NCBI GenBank assembly: GCA_052035645.1
Contig: JBPOHK010000094.1
Location: 1 to 64,000, forward strand
Source: RPQJ01 sp052035645
Lineage (GTDB): Bacteria; Pseudomonadota; Gammaproteobacteria; Steroidobacterales; Steroidobacteraceae
DNA length: 64,000 nucleotides
Direction: 5' to 3'
The first letter of the stretch is position 1; the number at the start of each line of letters is the position of its first letter. Both the position numbers and the translations under genes were made by a program. The notes under the pieces are model-generated. The model ran no database searches and was not told where the DNA came from. It was given only the letters and a program-made list of their open reading frames with translations. Positions 25,733 through 34,625 of the stretch are shown here, one piece after another.

Positions 25733-26730
25733 GGCGTGGCCTCGTCGAGCAGGCCGTAGCGCGCGATGTTGCGATCCGCCATGGACTGCAGCTTGTGCAC
25801 GATCTCCGGGTGGCCGCCGTCCTTGAACAGGTGCGCGAAGCGCGTCTGCGGCTTCAGGTAGTCCTCCACCGGGAGCTTGCGCTGGATCTTCGAGACGTGC
25901 TTCACCTCGCCGTATTCCGCGTCGAACACCGGGAACAGGCCGGTCTCCTTGGCGAGCCGCGCCATGCGGATCGTGGCCGACGATGCGTGGCCCCAGCCGA
26001 GCGGGCAAGGCACCAGGATGTGGATGTAGCGCGCGCCGCGGAACTCCATCGCGCGCCGGACCTTGGCCTCGAGGTCGCGCAGCTCGGCCACGGTGGCGGT
26101 CGCGACGTAGGGGATCTCGTGCGCCATCGCGATGCGGGGCACGTCCTTGCCCTGGCCGAACTCGTTGCCCGGGTGGGCGCCCACCGGCATGGTCGTGTTG
26201 GTGCGCGCGGCCGGCGGCGTGGCCGAGGAACGCTGCACGCCCGTGTTCATGTAGGCCTCGTTGTCGTAGCAGATGTAGAGCACGTCGTCGTTGCGCTCGA
26301 ACATCCCGGACAGGCAGCCGAAGCCGATGTCGGTGGTGCCGCCGTCGCCGCCCTGGGCGACGACGCGCACGTCGTGCCGGCCCTTGACGCGCACCGCTGC
26401 GGCGATGCCGGTGGCGACCGCGGCCGCATTGCCGAACAGCGAGTGGATCCAGGGGATCTGCCAGGAGGTCTCGGGGTAGGGCGTCGAGAACACCTCGAGG
26501 CAGCCGGTGGCGTTCGCCGCGACCAGCTGGCGGTGGGTGGCCTCCATGGCGGCGTCGATCGCGTAGCGCGCGCCGAGCGCCTCCCCGCAGCCCTGGCAGG
26601 CGCGGTGGCCGGAGTTGAGCGAGTTGGTGCGGCGCATGTTGGCCTGCACCGAGCGCTGCTCCTCCTTCAGGAGGCGGTTGCCGACGGTGAAGGTGCCGGT
26701 CTGGTAGAAGCGGATGGGCTGGTAGGTCAT
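25729..26730 (-). CDS. 2-oxoacid:acceptor oxidoreductase, beta subunit
   Basis: 333 residues. This is the ThDP-binding subunit of a pyruvate/2-oxoacid:ferredoxin oxidoreductase of the four-subunit type. Its [4Fe-4S] ligands are in CQGCG near residue 45, CLEVF and a late VPCPLGW. The ThDP/Mg motif is GGDGGTTDIGFGCL followed by YDNEAYMNTGVQRS, the standard family sequence. It lies four bases after the alpha subunit's end and overlaps the GltD-like gene. Substrate (pyruvate, 2-oxoglutarate, isovalerate-type 2-oxoacids) is not determinable from these motifs. Confidence 0.9.
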   Translation of the reverse strand: MTYQPIRFYQTGTFTVGNRLLKEEQRSVQANMRRTNSLNSGHRACQGCGEALGARYAIDAAMEATHRQLVAANATGCLEVFSTPYPETSWQIPWIHSLFGNAAAVATGIAAAVRVKGRHDVRVVAQGGDGGTTDIGFGCLSGMFERNDDVLYICYDNEAYMNTGVQRSSATPPAARTNTTMPVGAHPGNEFGQGKDVPRIAMAHEIPYVATATVAELRDLEAKVRRAMEFRGARYIHILVPCPLGWGHASSATIRMARLAKETGLFPVFDAEYGEVKHVSKIQRKLPVEDYLKPQTRFAHLFKDGGHPEIVHKLQSMADRNIARYGLLDEATP

Positions 26731-26734
26731 GGCG

Positions 26735-27988
26735 TCACCCGATCTTCGCCGCGACGACGCCGAGGTCGCGCAGGATGCCTTCGGCGATCGGGCCCGAGCG
26801 TCGCTGCTCGCGCTCGCGCGCCAGCACGCGGTCCACCAGGGCCTGGTCGAGGTCCATGAAGGTCAGCGATTCGAGGGTGCCCTGCATCGCGGCGTCGAAC
26901 ACCTTGTGCAGCGAGCGGCGGGTGATGGCGCGGCCGCCGAGGCCGGCGATCACCGTGTGCACGTCGTCGGGTGGCCCCGCGAACGAGGCGGCGACGTTGT
27001 TCGAGACGATGCCGCCCATGCCGACCGCGAGACTCTTTTCGAGCACCACGACCCGCTTCGCGCCGGCCAGCGCCGTGCGCACCGCCGCCGTCGGCCACGG
27101 CCGGAAGCAGCTGATGCCGAGCACGCCGATCTTCGCGCCGCGCTCGCGCATCTCGTCCACGGTGTCCTTGATCGTGCCGAGCACCGAGCCGAGCGCGACC
27201 ACGATCACCTCCGCGTCGCTGATTCGGTAGGCGTGGGTGAGGCCGCCGCTCTGGCGCCCGAAGATGCGGCGGAACTCGTCGGCCCAGGCGGGGATGAGGT
27301 CGAGGGCCTGGCGCTGCTTGACGTGCGCGAGGTAGCGCACCTCCATGAACGCCTCGGGGCCGACCATCGCGCCGATCGAGACCGGGGCAGCCGGGTCGAG
27401 CACCTGGCGCGGCTCGTAGGGCGGCAGGAAGGCGTCCACCTGTTCCTGCGTCGGGATGTCCACGCGCTCGTAGGCGTGCGTGAGGATGAAGCCGTCCATG
27501 CACACCATGACCGGCAGCGAGAGTTCCTCGCCGAGGCGGAACGCCTGGATGTGCAGGTCGAGCGCCTCCTGGTTGTCCTCGGCGAACAGCTGGATCCAGC
27601 CGCAGTCGCGCTGGCTGAGCGCGTCGGTGTGGTCGTTCCAGATGTTGATCGGCGCGCCGATGGCCCGGTTGGCGACCGTCATCACGATCGGCAGGCCGAG
27701 TCCGGCGGCGTTGTAGACCGCCTCGGCCATGTACAGCAGGCCCTGGCTCGCCGTGGCGGTGTAGGCGCGCGCGCCGGCGGCCGACGCGCCGATCGCGACG
27801 GACATCGCCGCGAACTCGGATTCGACGTTGATGTACTCGCAGGGCGCGAGCTGGCCGGCGCGCACCATCCGTCCCAATGCCTCGACGATGTGGGTCTGCG
27901 GCGAGATCGGGTAGGCGCAGATCACCTCGGGCCGGCACAGGCCGACCGCCTCGGCGACCGCGGCGGAGCCTTCAGTCTGCTTGAGCAT
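26735..27988 (-). CDS. 2-oxoacid:acceptor oxidoreductase, alpha subunit
   Basis: 417 residues with the pyrimidine-binding (N-terminal) and transketolase C-terminal-like (domain II) modules of the alpha chain. The family start TEGSAAVAEAVGLCRPEVICAYPISPQTHIVEAL holds the PISPQTH substrate loop, and YINVESEFAAMSVAIGASAAGARAYTATASQGLLYM has the Glu that activates ThDP. Together with beta and gamma it oxidatively decarboxylates a 2-oxoacid to acyl-CoA, reducing ferredoxin. Start ATG 27988 overlaps the gamma gene by 17 bp. Confidence 0.92.
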   Translation of the reverse strand: MLKQTEGSAAVAEAVGLCRPEVICAYPISPQTHIVEALGRMVRAGQLAPCEYINVESEFAAMSVAIGASAAGARAYTATASQGLLYMAEAVYNAAGLGLPIVMTVANRAIGAPINIWNDHTDALSQRDCGWIQLFAEDNQEALDLHIQAFRLGEELSLPVMVCMDGFILTHAYERVDIPTQEQVDAFLPPYEPRQVLDPAAPVSIGAMVGPEAFMEVRYLAHVKQRQALDLIPAWADEFRRIFGRQSGGLTHAYRISDAEVIVVALGSVLGTIKDTVDEMRERGAKIGVLGISCFRPWPTAAVRTALAGAKRVVVLEKSLAVGMGGIVSNNVAASFAGPPDDVHTVIAGLGGRAITRRSLHKVFDAAMQGTLESLTFMDLDQALVDRVLAREREQRRSGPIAEGILRDLGVVAAKIG

Positions 27989-28559
27989 GGACGGCCTCCT
28001 TCTCGCGCAGCACGTGCTCGTAGGCGGCGGTCGCGGCGGCGACGTTGGCCTCGGCGACCTTGCCGGGGAACTTCTCGCGGATGGCCGCCGCGACCGACTC
28101 GAGCGAGGTCCGGCCGGTGAGGGCGGCGAATCCGCCGAGCAGCGCGGCGTTCGGCAGCGGGCGACCGACGTGCTTCAGGGCGAGCTCGGTGCCCGGCACG
28201 GTGCACAGGTGGTCGGGGGGGTAGCCGCTGACGAACTCGCCGAGACCCAGGTCTTCGAACGAGCGTCGGGTGTTGATGAGGATGTACCCGTCCCCGGCCA
28301 GCCCGCCGAACACGTCCACCTGGTGCAGCAGCGTCGGGTCCTGGATCAGCAGTGCGTCGGGCGCGAGGATGGGTTCGCGCAGGCGGATCGGCTGGTCGTC
28401 GATGCGGCAGAACGCGACGACGGGGGCGCCGGTGCGTTCGGAACCGAAACTGGGAAAGGCCTGGGCGTGGCGTCCTTCGCGGAACGCGGCGACCGACAAC
28501 AGTTCGGCGGCGGTCACGACGCCCTGACCGCCCCGTCCGTGGATGCGTACCTGGAACAT
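27972..28559 (-). CDS. 2-oxoacid:acceptor oxidoreductase, gamma subunit
   Basis: 195 residues. The N-terminal MFQVRIHGRGGQGVVTAAELLSVAAF is the conserved start of the gamma (CoA-site) subunit, with the GRGGQGVVTA signature. FPSFGSERTGAPVVAFCRI is the second signature. First gene of the operon gamma-alpha-beta-flavoprotein. Strong ribosome site GGGGAGG 6 bp before ATG 28559; the in-frame extension to 28916 has no family similarity. Confidence 0.92.
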   Translation of the reverse strand: MFQVRIHGRGGQGVVTAAELLSVAAFREGRHAQAFPSFGSERTGAPVVAFCRIDDQPIRLREPILAPDALLIQDPTLLHQVDVFGGLAGDGYILINTRRSFEDLGLGEFVSGYPPDHLCTVPGTELALKHVGRPLPNAALLGGFAALTGRTSLESVAAAIREKFPGKVAEANVAAATAAYEHVLREKEAVHAQAD

Positions 28560-28927
28560 GAGCCTCCCCCCGGGGGGCGCCTCGGCGACCCGGGTGCCCG
28601 CCACCATGCGCCGTCCGGACGCAAATGCAAATCCGTGGCGACACGGATGCGCGGCTGTCCGCCGAGGACAAGAGAGGGGGCGAGCGGCAGAGCGCCAGTC
28701 GGCCCGGGACGCGTAACGGCCGTGCTTGCGCACCGTGCGATCACCGATTGACGGGGGTCGAGCCCGGGTCGTATGGTCCCTGCCGACCAGCGCGTTGGGC
28801 GGCAAGGCGGGGCCCGTGTGCCATACCCCCGTCAGCCCGACTCGGGCAATGAGCGTCGACCTGCGGCCCACCGGTGGCAGGACAGCAGAGCGGTGGCTGT
28901 GTGTTCGCACGGCCAAGGCAGGGAACC
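28560..28927. other. 368-bp intergenic region between oxidoreductase operon and RHS island
   Basis: Divergent spacer with no convincing gene. It holds the start-side regulation for both the oxidoreductase operon (minus) and the short YD-repeat gene (plus). A sigma70-like element is listed separately. A GC-rich imperfect repeat (GGGGCCCGTGTGCCATACCCCC near 28809-28831) could form a hairpin. Nothing else stands out. Confidence 0.6.
28748..28777 (+). promoter_or_regulatory. Sigma70-like promoter candidate for RHS island
   Basis: TTGACG (28748-28753) and TATGGT (28772-28777) are separated by 18 bp. That is one mismatch from TTGACA and two from TATAAT, the best match in the 368-bp spacer. It lies 150 bp upstream of the ATG at 28928. 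Not verified experimentally. Confidence 0.4.
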
Positions 28928-29392
28928 ATGATCCGGAGCGATCTGCTCGGGGCGCTTTGCGCCGCCATTGTGCTGAGCTGCGCGACCGCGCAGGCGGCGA
29001 CGGCGACCTACGGCTACGACGCCCTGGGGCGGCTTAGAAGCATCACCTCGGATGACGGCAAGGTGGTGGTCTACGGGCTCGATGCGGCCGGCAATCGCAC
29101 GCAGGTCCTGAGCGTCACGCCGCCGGCCTCGATCACCGTGCCGGCGAGCAACACGACCGGCTCGTATTCGATCAGCTGGAGCGCATCCGCCGGCACCGTC
29201 ACGGCCTACAAGCTCTACGAGTCCACGAGCCCGAGCTTCACGGCGCAGACACTGGTCTACAGCGGCACGGCGCTGAGCGCAGCGCTCACCGGCCGGGCGA
29301 GCGGAACCTACTACTATCGGGTGGCGGCCTGCATCGACACGACCTGCAGCGGCTATCGCACGGGCGCCAACGGCGTCGTGGTGACGCGATGA
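28928..29392 (+). CDS. Short secreted protein with one YD (RHS) repeat and a fibronectin-III-like domain
   Basis: 154 residues. Sec signal about 1-23 (ending AQA). One RHS/YD repeat follows (TYGYDALGRLRSITSDDGKVVVYGLDAAGNRTQ), then an FN3-like beta-sandwich (VTPPASITVPASNTTGSYSISWSASAGTVTAYKLYES..., ending YYYRVAACIDTTCSGY). It reads like a detached terminal piece of an RHS protein re-equipped with a signal peptide. It is coupled to the large RHS gene: TGA at 29390 overlaps a possible ATG at 29389. Adaptor or display role is inference. Confidence 0.7.
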   Translation: MIRSDLLGALCAAIVLSCATAQAATATYGYDALGRLRSITSDDGKVVVYGLDAAGNRTQVLSVTPPASITVPASNTTGSYSISWSASAGTVTAYKLYESTSPSFTAQTLVYSGTALSAALTGRASGTYYYRVAACIDTTCSGYRTGANGVVVTR

Positions 29393-29469
29393 AGACGCGC
29401 ATCGCTTCGGACGCACCGGTTACATCGTTCCTGCCTGTCAGAGGCCCGGTCGGTTGGCAAGGAACCTCC

Positions 29470-32400
29470 ATGACCGGTCGGTCGACCCTCCGGCACAGCG
29501 GCGCCCTCGGCGCCGGCCTGCTGGCCCTCGTGCTGCTCCTCGGCGCGGCTCCAGCCGAGGCACAGCAGGACCGCAAGGCCCCGGCGTCGCCGCTCGTGGC
29601 GGCGAGCGACGAGCTGCTCGCCTCCGCTGGCGGCGGCGGGATGATGGCCCTCGCGGCCGGTCAGCCGGAGATGCCGATCACGATCTCGCCGCTGCGGATC
29701 GAGGAAGATCCCAACGGCGTCAACATCGACAGCGGCAAGACCCAGATGACGCCACAGGTGCTGTCGGTGCCCGGCGCACCTCGGCTGCGGTTTGATCGGG
29801 TGCAGAACGCCGCGCCGTACGTCAGTGGCCGGATCTCCGGCACGCCGGGGTCGGGCAGCCTCGGGAGCTTCTCGGCGCACACGATCGACGGTGTCACCGA
29901 GTCGTTCTCGTGTGCAGACTCCGACTGCGAGAGCGTCACCGGCACGGGCTCGAACTTCCGCCAGAACACTCGACTTCTCAAGCGCGGCCACAGCGGAGAA
30001 ACATACACCTACAACCTCAAGCACGTCGCCACGACCGGCAGCAATCCGGTCGTCATCCTGTACTACGCTTCCTCGATCACGTACCCCGACGGCGAGGTGC
30101 TCAGCTTCACCTACGACACGGCGACGCTGCCGGGCGACCCGTTCAACCGCACCTGGTATCGGCCGACGCGGATCTCCTCGAATCTCGGCTTCCACATCAC
30201 GATTTCCTACCAGCCCGGGGCCGTCGATACGAATGGCTGGGGTCAGCCGGCGTTAGTCGGAATCTACAACAGTTCCTATCCATCGACAGCGCTCGGGCAA
30301 CTCTCCTATAGCACCGATGGCAGCATCACGGATCTCGGCGGGCGCGTCTTCCAGTGCCATGGCTGCCAGAACGCGCTGGGCGTGCCGATCGAAGTCGCCA
30401 GTGGGGACATGACGCTGCCCGGCGAGTCCACGGCCGCGATTCAGGTCACGCCGAGTCCGAGCGTTCCGCTGGTCGGCTCCGTCGTCAAGGACGGCGTGAG
30501 CTGGAGCTACAGCTACTTGAATGCTGTCTACGACACAATCATGCAGGGATATCGGTATGACCGCGTGACGGTCACCGGCCCCAATGGTTACAACGTCGTC
30601 TACAACCTGCAGCAGGTCGGCAGCCGCAACGTGATCACCAGCATCACGGACTCGATCGGGCGGGTCACGGCCGTCGACTACGACTCGCAGTACCGTCTCA
30701 TGTTGGTGGTCAGCCCGGAAGGCAACAAGGTTGCGGTCAACTACGACCTGCTGGGCAACGTCACGGACCGAGTGGCGACCCCCAAAGTGGGCTCCGGGCT
30801 CACCGCGGTCACCGAGACCGCGAACTATCCGGCGACGGGATGCGACGGCATCGTCTTCGACATCCTGTGCTTCCGGCCGACCTGGTTCCGGGACGGGCTC
30901 AATCGCCAGACGGATTTCGTCTACAACACCAAGGGCCAGCTGACCGAGCGGACCGATCCGGCGGATGCGGCCGGGGTGCGCAAGAAGACCTACGTCACCT
31001 ACGAGACCGCCACCGGCATCAGCCGGCCGAGCGTGGTGCGGGTCTGCGGCGACATCTCGACCTGCGGCACGGCCGACGAGATCCGCACCGAGTACGAATA
31101 CTGGGGCAATACGCTGTTGCCGAGCGTGGTGCGGCAGATCGACGCCGCCCGCGGCGAGACCCTGGTCACGACCAACAGCTACGACTCCGCGGGGCGGCTG
31201 CTCTCTGCGGACGGACCACTCCCCGGCAATGCGGATGCGGTCTATAGCCGCTATGACGTGCATGGCCGCAAGACCTGGGAGATCGGGGCTGCGGATCTCA
31301 ACGGGATGCGCCGGGCAAAGACGTTCAGCTACCGAAACGCGGACGACAAGGTTACCGCGGTTGAAGAAGGCACGGTGTCGAGCCCGTCCGCGCCGGTGCT
31401 GACGGCTTATCAGCGAACCGACAACACCTACGACAACCATCGTAATGTAAAGATCGAGTCCGTCTCCGCGAATGCGACGACCTATACGGTCACGCAGCGT
31501 ACGTACAGCGACCGCGGTTGGGTCGATTGCGAGGCCCGGCGCATGAACCCGGCCGCGTTCGTGTCGCTGCCGGCGGATGCCTGCACGCTCGGCACGGCCG
31601 GCCAATACGGAGACGACCGCATCACCCACAACGTGTATGACGCGGCTGGCCAGTTGTTGCAGATCCAGCGCGCGGTCGGGACCGCCGATCAGCAGAACTT
31701 CGCAACCTACACATACACGCAGAACGGCAAGCAGCAGACGGTCAAGGACGCGAACAACAACCTGACCACCTACGAGTACGATGGCTTCGACCGGCTGAAG
31801 AAGATGCGCTTCCCGGTCGCGACCAGCGGCGCCAGCACCTCGAGCACGACGGACTACGAGCAGTACGGCTACGACGCCGTCGGCAACCGCACCTCGCTCA
31901 GGAAGCGCGACGGCAAGACCATCACCTACGCGTACGACGCCTTGAACCGGGTGCGGCTCAAGACCGTGCCCGTGTCGACCAGCGGCGCTCCGGCTTACAC
32001 GGTCTACTCAGGCTACGACCCGCAGGGCCTGCAGCTGTACGCGCGGTTCAGTTCGGCGACGGGAACCGGCATCACGAACACGTACGATGCGTTCGGCCGC
32101 CTGCGCACGTCCACCTCCAACATGGACGGTACGAACCGCACGGTGACTTCGGACTACGACGCGCACGGCAACCGGAGCCGGATCACACACCCCGACGGCG
32201 CGTACTTCACTTATCAGTACGACGCGTCGGATCAGGTCTACAACCTGTCCGAGAGCGGCGCATCGACGCTGGCCTTGATCGCCTACGATGACTTCCATCG
32301 CCGCACGCGCATCGACCGCGACACGACCGGAGCGATCACGATCTTCGCGCCGGACCCGATCTCGCGGCTGTTGTCGATCTCGCAGAACCTGGACGGAGCC

Positions 32401-33726
32401 GGCACGACGAATGACGTCGGGATCGGCTTTGCGTACAACCCCGCGAGCCAGATCGCGGCCCGGTCGCAGACCAACGCTGTCTATGAGTATCCGATCACGA
32501 GCGCGAACAGCGTGTATGCGCCGGCCAACGGCCGCAACCAGTACACGCAGATCACCGGCGCCGGCGCGGCGACGTTCGGCTGGGATGCCAACGGCAACCT
32601 GACCTCCGACGGGACGACCACGTACGGTTACGACACCGAGAACCGCCTGACGAGCGCCAGCGGCGCCAAGAATGCGACGCTGAGCTACGATCCGCTCGGG
32701 CGGCTGTACCAGGTGACGAGCGCCGGAGTCTCGACTCGGTTCGTGTATGACGGCGATCGCCTGATCGCAGAGTACAACGGCAGCGGCGTGGTGCAGCGCC
32801 GCTACGTGCACGGCGCCGGGGTGGACGAACCGCTGGTGTGGTACGAGGGCGCGACGGTGTCCGCGGCTGCTCGACGGTACCTGCACGCCAACCATCAGGG
32901 ATCCATAATCGCGACGAGCAACTCGGCCGGCGCCAAGCTCGACATCACCACCTACGACGCGTTCGGAGTCAGCACCGCACCGAGCACCTGGCGGTTCCAG
33001 TACACCGGCCAGACCTCGATTCCGCAGGTCGGGCTCTACTACTACAAGGCCCGGTTCTACAACCCGGTGCTCGGGCGGTTCATGCAGACGGACCCGATCG
33101 GGTATCGGGATGACTACAATCTGTATGCGTATGTCTATAACGACCCTACGAATCGCACCGATCCGACAGGGGTCATCGCCGAGACGCCTTGGGACGCAGC
33201 CAATGTCGCCATGGACGTCGCGAGTCTGGCCGGCAACGTGGCGTCAGGGAATGTTGGAGGTGCGTTACTCGACGCTGCGGGGTTAGTCTACGACGCCACC
33301 GCAACCGCAATTCCTGTATTGCCAGGCGGCGCCGGGGCGGCAATAAGAGCCGCCCGCACAACCGACGTCGTCGGTAATGCGCAAAAGACTTTCCGCGCCG
33401 GCAGAATTGCTACGGGTCATGCCTTCGCGTCCGCGCGCGCCGCTCTGGCAATGGTCAAGTCTGGCGACTACGGCACAGTCGCTCTTAACAAGACGCTCAG
33501 CAAGATCACGGGCGGCGAAGTCGGGAGCAAGCTGAGGCCAGACGTCGCTGGCGTCAGACCAGATGGCAAAATTGACATCATTGAGGTGCTGTCGCCGGGG
33601 CAGGATCGCGTCAAGCTTGAGGCGAAATACTCCGCTGCTTTGGGCGACCAAATGGGCAGCTTCAAGGCTGTGGAACCGACAAAGCAAATTTGTACCGGCA
33701 GCCGGATTGCGAAAGACTCATGTTGA
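29470..33726 (+). CDS. Secreted RHS/YD-repeat polymorphic toxin-like protein
   Basis: 1418 residues from ATG 29470, which follows AAGGAACC and starts a good Sec signal (MTGRSTLRHSGALGAGLLALVLLLGAAPAEA). ATG 29389 overlaps the previous stop and adds 27 residues. The body is a long array of YD/RHS repeats (YDAAGQ, YDGFDRL, YDAVGNR, YDALNRV, YDPLGRL and similar). The core ends with the classical signature YYYKARFYNPVLGRFMQTDPIGY...YAYVYNDPTNRTDPTG, finishing at about 33167. The last ~185 residues are the variable tip. They contain LRPD (Asp near 33541) and IIEVLS (Glu near 33583), a D-x(n)-E arrangement like PD-(D/E)xK nucleases. Toxin activity is inference. Confidence 0.88.
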   Translation: MTGRSTLRHSGALGAGLLALVLLLGAAPAEAQQDRKAPASPLVAASDELLASAGGGGMMALAAGQPEMPITISPLRIEEDPNGVNIDSGKTQMTPQVLSVPGAPRLRFDRVQNAAPYVSGRISGTPGSGSLGSFSAHTIDGVTESFSCADSDCESVTGTGSNFRQNTRLLKRGHSGETYTYNLKHVATTGSNPVVILYYASSITYPDGEVLSFTYDTATLPGDPFNRTWYRPTRISSNLGFHITISYQPGAVDTNGWGQPALVGIYNSSYPSTALGQLSYSTDGSITDLGGRVFQCHGCQNALGVPIEVASGDMTLPGESTAAIQVTPSPSVPLVGSVVKDGVSWSYSYLNAVYDTIMQGYRYDRVTVTGPNGYNVVYNLQQVGSRNVITSITDSIGRVTAVDYDSQYRLMLVVSPEGNKVAVNYDLLGNVTDRVATPKVGSGLTAVTETANYPATGCDGIVFDILCFRPTWFRDGLNRQTDFVYNTKGQLTERTDPADAAGVRKKTYVTYETATGISRPSVVRVCGDISTCGTADEIRTEYEYWGNTLLPSVVRQIDAARGETLVTTNSYDSAGRLLSADGPLPGNADAVYSRYDVHGRKTWEIGAADLNGMRRAKTFSYRNADDKVTAVEEGTVSSPSAPVLTAYQRTDNTYDNHRNVKIESVSANATTYTVTQRTYSDRGWVDCEARRMNPAAFVSLPADACTLGTAGQYGDDRITHNVYDAAGQLLQIQRAVGTADQQNFATYTYTQNGKQQTVKDANNNLTTYEYDGFDRLKKMRFPVATSGASTSSTTDYEQYGYDAVGNRTSLRKRDGKTITYAYDALNRVRLKTVPVSTSGAPAYTVYSGYDPQGLQLYARFSSATGTGITNTYDAFGRLRTSTSNMDGTNRTVTSDYDAHGNRSRITHPDGAYFTYQYDASDQVYNLSESGASTLALIAYDDFHRRTRIDRDTTGAITIFAPDPISRLLSISQNLDGAGTTNDVGIGFAYNPASQIAARSQTNAVYEYPITSANSVYAPANGRNQYTQITGAGAATFGWDANGNLTSDGTTTYGYDTENRLTSASGAKNATLSYDPLGRLYQVTSAGVSTRFVYDGDRLIAEYNGSGVVQRRYVHGAGVDEPLVWYEGATVSAAARRYLHANHQGSIIATSNSAGAKLDITTYDAFGVSTAPSTWRFQYTGQTSIPQVGLYYYKARFYNPVLGRFMQTDPIGYRDDYNLYAYVYNDPTNRTDPTGVIAETPWDAANVAMDVASLAGNVASGNVGGALLDAAGLVYDATATAIPVLPGGAGAAIRAARTTDVVGNAQKTFRAGRIATGHAFASARAALAMVKSGDYGTVALNKTLSKITGGEVGSKLRPDVAGVRPDGKIDIIEVLSPGQDRVKLEAKYSAALGDQMGSFKAVEPTKQICTGSRIAKDSC

Positions 33727-34625
33727 ATGCAGGCAACGGCAGCGGTTCACGGACGCCGCATTTTTCTCACCTGATCGATGCCGAACTCCCTGCGTCGCTA
33801 GAAGCAGCGACGTGCGTCTACTTCGACGGGATCTGGCGCGATTTCAGCAGCTTGGGGATGCTCGATCTGATCGAAGATTGGTTCGCGAAGTTTGAAGCCA
33901 AGCCCAAGGTCGTTTTGGCTGCGCCCAACGGGAAGGACGTGCCGCGTTACACGATAAGGTTGATGCGCGAGTCTGCAGCGTCAGGCGATGTCGCCTTTCG
34001 ACGCACCTTCAGCACGCTCCAATTCTTCCCCAAAGGCAGAAAGACCATCGACGATACGTGGCGACCTTCGGTTTACTTTTCGGTTACAGTAGTGCGGCCC
34101 GCGTCAGCGTTCTTTTGCGTGAACACGGCGCTCGACGAGCGCGAGTTGCTGTCGCTCCTGCAGCGTGGTGACAAGGTTTTTCGGTGCGAGGCGGGCTACG
34201 GATTTTGGTTTCCCGTAGGATTTTCACCCCTCGCGTACTATGGTGGAATCTCGGTGGAGCCCGGGCGACGTCACGGCACTTGGGGCAAATGTGAATCACG
34301 GCGCCTTTCACATTGGCGTGACAATACGTCTATCGGCATAGCGAAGGATGGTGAGCGGCGTTTCTTCAGCGCCTGCGACGGTTACGTACGAGACGCTTAT
34401 CCACTGATGCTTCTTAGCGAGAAACACATGAGCCGGCGCGTGGGCAGCTCGACCCTTATGGAGAGAATCATGGAGGGCGATTTTGGCCGGATCGAAGCGA
34501 TCAATGATAAGCAACTCTGGCGGATTCCGGCTGAGAGGCTCGCGGCCGCGCAGGAGCTGTTGGACAACAACGACATTAGCCTGTCCGGCCGGCGGCTTGA
34601 GGGCGTGGAGGGTGGGGAGGTTTGA
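33720..34625 (+). CDS. Probable immunity protein for RHS toxin
   Basis: 301 residues, no signal peptide, no clear membrane segment. ATG 33720 overlaps the RHS stop (33724-33726), so expression is coupled. Location directly after a toxin tip, moderate size, lower GC than the core genes and lack of broad family signature are the standard marks of a polymorphic-toxin immunity gene. Some stretches (CEAGYGFWFPVGFSPLAYYGG; EKHMSRRVGSSTLMERIMEGDF) may relate to DUF3396-type immunity proteins, but this is uncertain. A start at 33690 would overlap the RHS gene further. Confidence 0.65.
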   Translation: MLNAGNGSGSRTPHFSHLIDAELPASLEAATCVYFDGIWRDFSSLGMLDLIEDWFAKFEAKPKVVLAAPNGKDVPRYTIRLMRESAASGDVAFRRTFSTLQFFPKGRKTIDDTWRPSVYFSVTVVRPASAFFCVNTALDERELLSLLQRGDKVFRCEAGYGFWFPVGFSPLAYYGGISVEPGRRHGTWGKCESRRLSHWRDNTSIGIAKDGERRFFSACDGYVRDAYPLMLLSEKHMSRRVGSSTLMERIMEGDFGRIEAINDKQLWRIPAERLAAAQELLDNNDISLSGRRLEGVEGGEV

